From an uncultured Coriobacteriaceae bacterium (GTDB taxonomy: Bacteria; Actinomycetota; Coriobacteriia; Coriobacteriales; QAMH01): DNA of 19,522 nt. The stretch's first letter is position 1, and the number at the start of each line of letters is the position of its first letter. The notes under the pieces are model-generated. The model searched no databases, had not been told where the DNA came from, and was given only the letters and a program-made list of their open reading frames with translations. This document shows, one piece after another, positions 13,718 through 19,522 of the stretch. The stretch is from contig CADBRF010000053.1 of the NCBI GenBank assembly GCA_902796975.1, positions 1 to 19,522 of the forward strand, in the 5' to 3' direction. The position numbers were made by a program, and so were the translations under genes.

Positions 13718-14551
13718 CTACCATACGCGGGCGAAAACGGCGACGCGCACTTCCTGAGTGGAGCTCTTCAGAAGCGCGGATGCTGCGGCGGAGGTGGTAG
13801 CCCCCGTTGTGAGCACGTCGTCGATGAGGATGACATGGGCGGGAGGGGCCATACTGGGCTTGACGGAGAAGGATTCCTCGAGATTGTGTTTGCGCTCAGT
13901 ACTGGAGAGAAGACGCTGGTCAACAGTGGTGCCTGTGGAGAGGCAGTGCATGAGTTGCAAACCGGTCGAGTTGGAGACTTGCTCGGCGATGATGAGCATG
14001 TGGTCGTACCCCCGGCGCTTGAGCGCCTTGGGGCTCGCGGGGATGGGGACGATGGCATCTGCCCAGGAGAGCCAGGATTCGGGCGGTTCGTACGCGATTG
14101 GCGTTATGGCGTCGCAGGCCACGCTATTGTCTGTCCTGGCGCTGGGCCTCATGCCTTCCCCAAGCTGCCTTCCTGCGATTGCCGCCGATATGCCCGCGGC
14201 AATGATAGGAGCGAGCCGGAGTTCGTCTTTATCCTTGTAGGAGGAGATGATGCGCTTGACAATTCCCTCGTAGGAGCAGGCGGCTCGTGCCTGGGTGAAG
14301 GAAAACGGGGTGGGGATTGGCTCTTCGTGGGTATCGAGGCTTCCCGGCGCAGGGCATTCGGTGCAAACGAGCCAGCCGTTTGGCGCGCCACACCGTGGGC
14401 AAGCGAGCGCGGGGTTTATTGTTTCGAGTGAACCGAGGCAATTTTTGCAGAGTAACGCACCCGGCAAATCACAGCCGATGCACCGTGTCGGCCAGATAGT
14501 TTCTGCAAAAGCGGTAGCCACCGAGCGAAATATGTGGTTAAAATCTAGCAC
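13718..14551 (-). CDS. ComF-family phosphoribosyltransferase-like protein
   Basis: ComF proteins are required for DNA uptake in competent bacteria and resemble phosphoribosyltransferases. This 277-residue protein has an N-terminal double zinc ribbon (Cys24/27/35/38 and Cys51/54/63/66). A PRTase domain ends in the PRPP-binding signature VILIDDVLTTGATT (240-253), with the usual KRRGYDH segment at 178-184. A 35-residue insertion (about 130-165), rich in Pro, Ser and Ala, separates the halves of the PRTase domain. It starts at GTG 14551 with GGAAAGG 7 nt upstream. It is first in a minus-strand cluster with tatA 46 nt downstream. Competence or DNA-repair roles are known for homologues; a role in this organism is inferred. 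Confidence 0.88.
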   Translation of the reverse strand: MLDFNHIFRSVATAFAETIWPTRCIGCDLPGALLCKNCLGSLETINPALACPRCGAPNGWLVCTECPAPGSLDTHEEPIPTPFSFTQARAACSYEGIVKRIISSYKDKDELRLAPIIAAGISAAIAGRQLGEGMRPSARTDNSVACDAITPIAYEPPESWLSWADAIVPIPASPKALKRRGYDHMLIIAEQVSNSTGLQLMHCLSTGTTVDQRLLSSTERKHNLEESFSVKPSMAPPAHVILIDDVLTTGATTSAAASALLKSSTQEVRVAVFARVW

Positions 14552-14593
14552 GCTGAAGCCTTTCCGGCCCTCAGCTTCTCTACGCCCCGGGCC

Positions 14594-14602
14594 ATTCTAC
14601 CA
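14594..14602 (-). promoter_or_regulatory. Possible extended -10 promoter of the comF-tat-hyp cluster
   Basis: On the minus strand TGG-TAGAAT (14602-14594) reads as an extended -10 element, five of six bases of TATAAT preceded by TGn. It would start transcription about 36 nt before the comF GTG. No convincing -35 box is seen, which is tolerated by extended -10 promoters. The region is the divergent spacer shared with topA. Confidence 0.35.
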
Positions 14603-14664
14603 TCGGCCGGATGCGGCGGCGAGACTGGATAATGCTGCTAACGAAGAGAGAACGTAGCTGATAT

Positions 14665-17229
14665 ATGGAACTAATCATTACCGAGAAGAACGACGCAGCC
14701 GGGCAGATTGCGCGTCTTCTCTCAACAAAAAAGCCCAAAGCGGACAAGGTCTACAACACGCCGGTTTACCGCTTCGAACGCGATGGGCACGAGTGCGTGA
14801 TCATCGGTCTGCGTGGCCATATCCTGGGCGTTGATTTCCCCGTTGAGCTTGTATATGGAGGCAAGAAACGCGGTTGGGTTGGTCTCGATGCCGATGGAGA
14901 TACCATCTCCGCACCCGATATGCCGGCAAGCCTTCCCGTCCCTCCCTGGGAGAAGAACCGGTCTCCCTTCACCGCCGAGGGCGTCAATCTCAAGACTTGG
15001 AAAATCCCCGCCCTGCCCTATCTGGTCTATGCGCCGCTCATCAAGTTGCCGGCAGAGAAGAGCATCATCCGCTCGCTCAAAAATCTCGCCAAGAAAGCGG
15101 ATTCAATCGTTATCGCAACAGACTTCGATCGCGAGGGCGAGCTTATCGGCCTCGATGCGCTGAGCCAGGTTCGCGCGGTGAATCCGGATGCTCCCATCTC
15201 TCGTGCCCGCTATTCCGCCTTCATCAAGAAGGAGATTCAGCACGCCTTCAGTCCTGAAGGCCTGGTCGCGCTTGATTTCGACCTCGCCCACGCAGGCGAA
15301 ACGCGCCAATATATAGACCTCATCTGGGGCGCGGTGCTCACCCGCTATCTCACCCTTGCCAAGTACTCAAGCTTCGGTAACACTCGTTCGGCAGGTCGTG
15401 TGCAAACTCCTACGCTCGCACTGGTGGTCGAGCGCGAAAAGGAGCGCGAGGCCTTTGTACCCGAAGATTACTGGGTCATCACTGGTACCGCAAACCCGCA
15501 GGACGGCAAAGAAGACGACTCCTTCAATGTGACTCACGTCAAGGGCCGTTTCAAGGTGGAGGCCGAGGCGCAGGGCGTTATGGAGCGTATCGCCGACGCC
15601 ACCACCGCCACGGTTACCGGCATCGAGAAAAAGCAGCGCACGAGCCGCCCGCCCGCGCCGTTCAATACCACTTCGCTCATGGCAGCGGCTTCGTCCATCG
15701 GCATCCGCCCGTCGCGCACCATGCGCATTGCGGAATCGCTCTATATGTCCGGATACATCTCCTACCCCCGTGTTGACAACACGGTCTACCCTCAGGGGTT
15801 GGAGTACCGCGAGCTGCTTAACATGCTGGCAGAAAACCCCGCCTACCGCGACGAGGCCCATGCCATCCTGAGCGCGGGGAAGTTCCACCCCACGCGCGGC
15901 AAGCAGCAAGACACTGACCACCCGCCCATCTACCCCACGGGCCTGCCCAAGGAGGGCAGCGTGCGTCCGGAGGAGTGGAAACTTTACAACCTCATCGCCC
16001 GCCGGTTTATGGCTACCCTCTCCGATCCAGCCATCATCGAGGGCACCAAGATTGAGCTCGACGTTGAAGGCGAGCCCTTCAATGCCAAGGGCGACGTTCT
16101 GGTCAAGCCGGGCTATCGCGCCATCTACCCCTACGGCCTCAAAAAGGACGAGCAGCTCCCGCAGCTTAATGAGGGGGACGTGCTCGACTTCTCAGACCCG
16201 ACCTGCACCCATAAGCAGACCGAGCCGCCCGCCCGCTATTCCTCGGGCAAGCTTATCCAAGAGATGGAAAAGGCGGGACTCGGCACCAAGGCAACCCGAC
16301 ACGATATGATCGAGCGGCTCTACTCGCGCAACTACATCGTGAACGATCCCATCGAACCCACTCAGTTGGGCCGGGCTGTCATCGATGCACTGGAGAAGTT
16401 CGCCCCTCATATCACCACGCCCGATATGACCGCCGAACTGGAACAGGAAATGACCTCCATCGCCGAAGGCAAGTCCGATCGCGATACGGTCGTGCTCCAT
16501 TCGCGCAAGCTTCTCGCAGATATCATGGAAGAGCTCATCCCGCGCAAGGAGGAAGTAGGTGAGACCATCTCTGATGCCGTGACGGCGGATAGCCGCGTGG
16601 GCACCTGCCCCAAGTGTGGGGGAGACCTGGTGGTCAAATCCTCTGCGAAAAACCGCTCGAGCTTCGTCGGCTGCAATTCCTGGCCCGAATGCGATGTCAC
16701 CTATCCGCTGCCTCAGGGCAAATACGATGCGGTGGAGGAAGTCTGCCCGGTATGCGGCTCTCCTCAGATAAAGATACAGCCTTTCCGTCAGAAGGCGTAT
16801 GTGCACTGCCTCAATCCCGACTGTTCGACGAACAAAATGCCCGAGATAGACGTGGGCGAATGCCCCACCTGCAAGGCTGCCGGCAGAGAAGGAAGGCTCA
16901 TAGCACAGAAGAGCTCGCGCACTCTCAAGCGCTTTATTCGCTGCACTAATTACGAAGAGTGCGGCGTAAGCTACCCTCTACCTCAGCGCGGCGAGCTCAA
17001 AGCTACGGGCGAGGTGTGCGATGCCTGCGGTGCACCTGAGGTGATCGTCACCACAAACCGTGGCCCCTGGCGCATCTGCGTGAACATGGACTGCCCCAAG
17101 CGCGAGGAGAAGCCCGCAAAGACCACGCGCGGCCGTAAGACCACTGCCAAGAAAACCGCTGCTAAGAAACCCGCGGCTAAGAAAACCACCGCGCGCAAAC
17201 GCACCAGCAAGAAAGATGTGGCGGAATAA
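14665..17229 (+). CDS. topA: DNA topoisomerase I, type IA, archaeal-like with four zinc ribbons
   Basis: A type IA topoisomerase that relaxes negative supercoils through a 5'-phosphotyrosine intermediate. The N-terminal TOPRIM domain has the catalytic Glu in IITEKND (Glu7) and DFDREGE (153-159). The active-site Tyr is Tyr367 in GYISYPRVDN (363-372). Other signatures are SAGRVQTPTL (242-251) and GLGTKATRHDMI (538-549). The start and active-site wording (MELIITEK, SYPRVDN) look more like archaeal topoisomerase I than the usual bacterial TopA. Four C4 zinc ribbons follow (Cys648/651/670/676, 694/697/715/720, 733/736/760/766, 785/788/805/810). A Lys/Ala/Thr tail (815-854) is likely a nonspecific DNA-binding segment. 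Its stop overlaps the tmk start by one base; the ribosome site is weak. Confidence 0.95.
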   Translation: MELIITEKNDAAGQIARLLSTKKPKADKVYNTPVYRFERDGHECVIIGLRGHILGVDFPVELVYGGKKRGWVGLDADGDTISAPDMPASLPVPPWEKNRSPFTAEGVNLKTWKIPALPYLVYAPLIKLPAEKSIIRSLKNLAKKADSIVIATDFDREGELIGLDALSQVRAVNPDAPISRARYSAFIKKEIQHAFSPEGLVALDFDLAHAGETRQYIDLIWGAVLTRYLTLAKYSSFGNTRSAGRVQTPTLALVVEREKEREAFVPEDYWVITGTANPQDGKEDDSFNVTHVKGRFKVEAEAQGVMERIADATTATVTGIEKKQRTSRPPAPFNTTSLMAAASSIGIRPSRTMRIAESLYMSGYISYPRVDNTVYPQGLEYRELLNMLAENPAYRDEAHAILSAGKFHPTRGKQQDTDHPPIYPTGLPKEGSVRPEEWKLYNLIARRFMATLSDPAIIEGTKIELDVEGEPFNAKGDVLVKPGYRAIYPYGLKKDEQLPQLNEGDVLDFSDPTCTHKQTEPPARYSSGKLIQEMEKAGLGTKATRHDMIERLYSRNYIVNDPIEPTQLGRAVIDALEKFAPHITTPDMTAELEQEMTSIAEGKSDRDTVVLHSRKLLADIMEELIPRKEEVGETISDAVTADSRVGTCPKCGGDLVVKSSAKNRSSFVGCNSWPECDVTYPLPQGKYDAVEEVCPVCGSPQIKIQPFRQKAYVHCLNPDCSTNKMPEIDVGECPTCKAAGREGRLIAQKSSRTLKRFIRCTNYEECGVSYPLPQRGELKATGEVCDACGAPEVIVTTNRGPWRICVNMDCPKREEKPAKTTRGRKTTAKKTAAKKPAAKKTTARKRTSKKDVAE

Positions 17230-17942
17230 TGGGCAAGGGCGTTTTCATCAGTCTCGAGGGTATGGACGGCTGTGGGAAGACCACACAGGCACGGTGTCTT
17301 GCCGAGGCGCTCGAGAAGCGCGAGATTTCCGCGTTGCTTCTGCACGAGCCTGGCGGTACGGTTCTGGGCGAGCGCATTAGGAGCGTCTTGCTGGACCGCG
17401 AACTTCTCGGTAATGTTGACCCCCTGGCAGAACTTCTGCTTTATGAGGCTGCTCGTGCGCAGATTGTCTCCGAAGTGATTGAACCTGCCCTCGCAAAAGG
17501 CACTGTCGTCATCTGCGACCGCTTCTTCGACTCAACCCTTGCCTACCAGGGTTTTGGCCGCGGGCTTGACCACGACTTGATCGAGAGGCTCAACTCAATC
17601 GCCTCTCGCGGACGCACGCCAGACCGCACCCTCCTCTTTGAGCTGGGGGAAGAGGAAGCGCGTGAACGTGTGCTCGTACGTCAGAATTTGACTCCAGACC
17701 GTATGGAGAGCGAGGGCGATGCGTTCCGGAGAGCTGTGAATAAGGGGTTTGAGGCGTTGGCGGATGCACACCCCGGCCGCATCGTGCGCATCGACGCGAA
17801 CGGAAGTCCGGGAGAAGTGCACAAGCGTGTCCTCGGCGCTCTTGAAGACCTGCTCGGCTGGGCTCTAGGAGAAACCGCCACAAACTCCCCGCAGGGCTAT
17901 GTAACAGACAGTAACGAGCCAATGAACAGGGAAAACTCATGA
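17229..17942 (+). CDS. tmk: Thymidylate kinase
   Basis: Thymidylate kinase phosphorylates dTMP to dTDP with ATP in the dTTP pathway. The 237-residue protein shows the P-loop GMDGCGKTT (11-19), the HEPGGT motif (39-44) and the DRFFDST motif (97-103). The family AYQGFGRG segment follows. It is longer than the roughly 210 residues usual for bacteria by a C-terminal polar tail after about residue 212. The start ATG shares one base with the topA stop (TAATG). Its own stop overlaps holB by 4 bp (ATGA). The set is thus tightly coupled, and tmk-holB-yaaT is a widely conserved order. Confidence 0.96.
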   Translation: MGKGVFISLEGMDGCGKTTQARCLAEALEKREISALLLHEPGGTVLGERIRSVLLDRELLGNVDPLAELLLYEAARAQIVSEVIEPALAKGTVVICDRFFDSTLAYQGFGRGLDHDLIERLNSIASRGRTPDRTLLFELGEEEARERVLVRQNLTPDRMESEGDAFRRAVNKGFEALADAHPGRIVRIDANGSPGEVHKRVLGALEDLLGWALGETATNSPQGYVTDSNEPMNRENS

Positions 17943-18946
17943 GCATGGCGGAGGTTACAACCACCATGTGGGCACATATCGAGGGACAGCAGAAGCTCAC
18001 CTCGTATCTCACACGCGTCCTTGACACGGGTGCATCCACTCATGCCTACCTGCTTTGCGGTCCAGATGCGAGCGACCGCGATGATATCGCCAGGCGTTTC
18101 TCCGCCGCCCTCATTGCCGATGGGTCGGTTGAAACCTACCAGCAAATTCTGAGCGGAGCCCATCCTGACTTGCACGAATACGCGCCAGCAGGCGTGGGAG
18201 GCTATCTCGTCGAGCAGGCGAGGGAGATTGTGCACGACGCTACGCTCGCTCCCATTCGCGCGCCGCATAAGGTCTATCTCGTCCAGCAGGCAAACAAGCT
18301 TTCGGGAGCAGCCGCAAACGCCCTGCTCAAGACGCTTGAGGAACCAAGCGCAGATGTGGTGATTGTGCTGCTCGCGCCTACCCCCGACACGGTGCTCGAA
18401 ACGCTTAGGAGCCGGTGCGAAGTTCTGCAGATGAACGCCTATGATGTATATGTTGAGGGCGATGCGGAGCTCTTTGACCTGATGGAGCGAATTGCGTACG
18501 GCATGGACGACGTCGACCTGCTGCATGCAGCTGCGAGTTTCATCCAACGTGGGCAAGCTGAGATTGACGAGCTGGATGAGCGCTTCAATCAAATGCTGCT
18601 CGACCAAAAGGACTATCTCTCCGCATCTGCTAAAAAGCAGCTCGAACAGCAGCATAAGCGCGAGGTCAACGGCCGCAAGCGGGCAAGGTTGCTGGCCGAC
18701 ATCGATATGCTTGCAAATTGGACGCGCGACTGTCTGCTTGTTGCAAACGGTGCTGCTAACCTGCGCAGATTCCCTGAGGCCTATGCCCAGACCTCTGAGG
18801 TTGGCGAGCGGCTCGAGGCTTCTCAGCTGCTCAAAGCGGTCGACGCTCTCAGCGCGGCGCGTGAGCGTATTACGTATAATGTCACTCCACAGCTCGCAAT
18901 CGAAGCGATGCTGTTAGAAGTTAGGGGGGCGCTATGCCCACGGTAG
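17939..18946 (+). CDS. holB: DNA polymerase III delta prime subunit
   Basis: Delta prime is the stator of the clamp-loader complex that places the sliding clamp on DNA. The 335-residue protein has the AAA+ fold pattern: HAYLLCGPDA at the position of the P-loop, VYLVQQANKLSGAAANALLKTLEEPSADV (sensor 1 and arginine-finger-side region) and the SRC motif in RSRCEVLQM. The P-loop reads GPDASDRDD, without the Gly-Lys-Thr of a working Walker A. This fits the known non-ATP-binding role of delta prime. The Cys4 zinc module common in clamp-loader subunits is not visible after it. The ATG overlaps the tmk stop by 4 bp, with AGGGA 6 nt upstream. The gene overlaps yaaT by 13 bp. Confidence 0.92.
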   Translation: MSMAEVTTTMWAHIEGQQKLTSYLTRVLDTGASTHAYLLCGPDASDRDDIARRFSAALIADGSVETYQQILSGAHPDLHEYAPAGVGGYLVEQAREIVHDATLAPIRAPHKVYLVQQANKLSGAAANALLKTLEEPSADVVIVLLAPTPDTVLETLRSRCEVLQMNAYDVYVEGDAELFDLMERIAYGMDDVDLLHAAASFIQRGQAEIDELDERFNQMLLDQKDYLSASAKKQLEQQHKREVNGRKRARLLADIDMLANWTRDCLLVANGAANLRRFPEAYAQTSEVGERLEASQLLKAVDALSAARERITYNVTPQLAIEAMLLEVRGALCPR

Positions 18947-19522
18947 TTTCAGTGCGGCTGCGCTATGTGCCCAAGGATTATTGGTTTGATCCGGCGGGTA
19001 TTGAAGTGCTTGAGGGCGACCATGTGCTCGTCGAAACGCAGCGTGGCCAGGAAATGGGTCTGTGCGTTGGCACGGGCATCGAAATTGAAGAAGAAGACCT
19101 CCATTCGCCGCTCAAACGCGTGCTCCGCGTGGCGACAGATGATGACTTTGCGCAGGTAGACTCCATGGAAGACCAGACGCGCGAAAGCATGATGCTTTTC
19201 CGCGAGCTGGTTGAAAAGATGAAGCTGGACATGCAGCCCGTTGCTGTCGAATACATGTTCGACGGCACACGCGCAACCTTCTACTTTACAGCGGATGAGC
19301 GCGTGGACTTCCGTGAGCTCGTGCGCGAACTAGTGAGCCGGCTCCATGTGCACGTGGATATGCGCCAAATCGGCGTGCGCGACGAGGCGCGTGCGGTAGG
19401 CGGCTATGGCCACTGCGGCGAGGAACTCTGCTGCGTTCGCTTTGGCGGAGAGTTCAAGCCGGTGAGCATCCGCATGGCAAAGGAGCAGGACCTGCCCTTG
19501 AACCCGGCGAAAATCTCTGGTC
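18934..19522 (+). CDS. yaaT: PSP1-domain protein YaaT/RicT, truncated by the window
   Basis: The first 196 codons of a PSP1-domain protein are present; the frame stays open to the last base. Homologues (YaaT/RicT in Bacillus) join an Fe-S-containing complex that affects RNA processing and phosphorelay signalling. The match is clear near residues 150-196: GGYGHCGEELCC, then FKPVSIRMAKEQ and LPLNPAKISG, the hallmark Cys-rich stretch. The ATG at 18934 has AGGGGGG 4 nt upstream and overlaps the end of holB by 13 bp. The gene order tmk-holB-yaaT supports the assignment. The rest of the conserved C-terminal part, including further cysteines, lies beyond the window. Confidence 0.92.
   Translation, partial: MPTVVSVRLRYVPKDYWFDPAGIEVLEGDHVLVETQRGQEMGLCVGTGIEIEEEDLHSPLKRVLRVATDDDFAQVDSMEDQTRESMMLFRELVEKMKLDMQPVAVEYMFDGTRATFYFTADERVDFRELVRELVSRLHVHVDMRQIGVRDEARAVGGYGHCGEELCCVRFGGEFKPVSIRMAKEQDLPLNPAKISG

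Noticed and set aside
13835..14431. 198-codon plus-strand frame antisense to comF
   Set aside because: ComF on the minus strand has clear zinc and PRPP motifs; this is its shadow.
1..19522. CRISPR arrays, insertion sequences, prophage or att sites beside the tRNA genes
   Set aside because: No regularly spaced repeats, transposase or integrase motifs, or duplicated tRNA ends were seen.

Overview
This window reads as ordinary chromosomal DNA of an anaerobic actinobacterium, most likely class Coriobacteriia (Olsenella, Atopobium or Collinsella relatives). That placement is an inference. It rests on moderate-to-high GC coding DNA, a DtxR-controlled Feo iron system with a FeoB-associated Cys-rich protein, an archaeal-looking type IA topoisomerase, and the gene order topA-tmk-holB-yaaT. 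I see no phage, transposase, integrase or CRISPR array. The tRNA-Ile/tRNA-Ala pair at the left end is an arrangement often found downstream of gyrA in actinobacteria.

Layout. Positions 1-500 hold tRNA-Ile(GAT) and tRNA-Ala(TGC), each followed by a hairpin terminator. Positions 711-2003 hold an EcsC-like protein and an unknown four-helix membrane protein. Positions 2128-5259 hold the iron locus feoA-feoB, with a terminator between the genes and a promoter/operator in front of each. An HD-domain hydrolase overlaps a CmpB-like membrane protein at 5494-6820. Head-on to these, a minus-strand operon (7524-6822) encodes a FeoB-associated Cys-rich membrane protein and a DtxR-family repressor. The divergent plus strand carries mtnA, preceded by a leader that can fold as a pseudoknot over the start site, and then a YgiQ-type radical SAM gene. 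A 264-bp gene-free stretch (10881-11144) is rich in inverted repeats and shares a 16-bp sequence with the spacer after tRNA-Ala.

Positions 14551-11145 are a five-gene minus-strand cluster, comF-tatA-tatC-hypA-hypB. It combines a ComF phosphoribosyltransferase, Tat protein export and nickel insertion. Diverging from it, topA-tmk-holB-yaaT runs off the right end; tmk, holB and yaaT each overlap the gene before, and yaaT is truncated by the window.

How it fits together. FeoA, FeoB, the FeoB-associated protein and the DtxR repressor form a coherent ferrous-iron uptake module. Five copies of AAGTTAG (either strand) lie in the promoters of feoA, feoB and the repressor operon, suggesting one autoregulated iron-responsive regulon. 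Tat and Hyp genes together fit an organism that exports a folded nickel hydrogenase, although no hydrogenase is visible here. The most novel-looking items are the mtnA leader, the structured 10881-11144 region, the acidic 184-residue insertion in FeoB, and the mixed DtxR/MntR metal site of the repressor.
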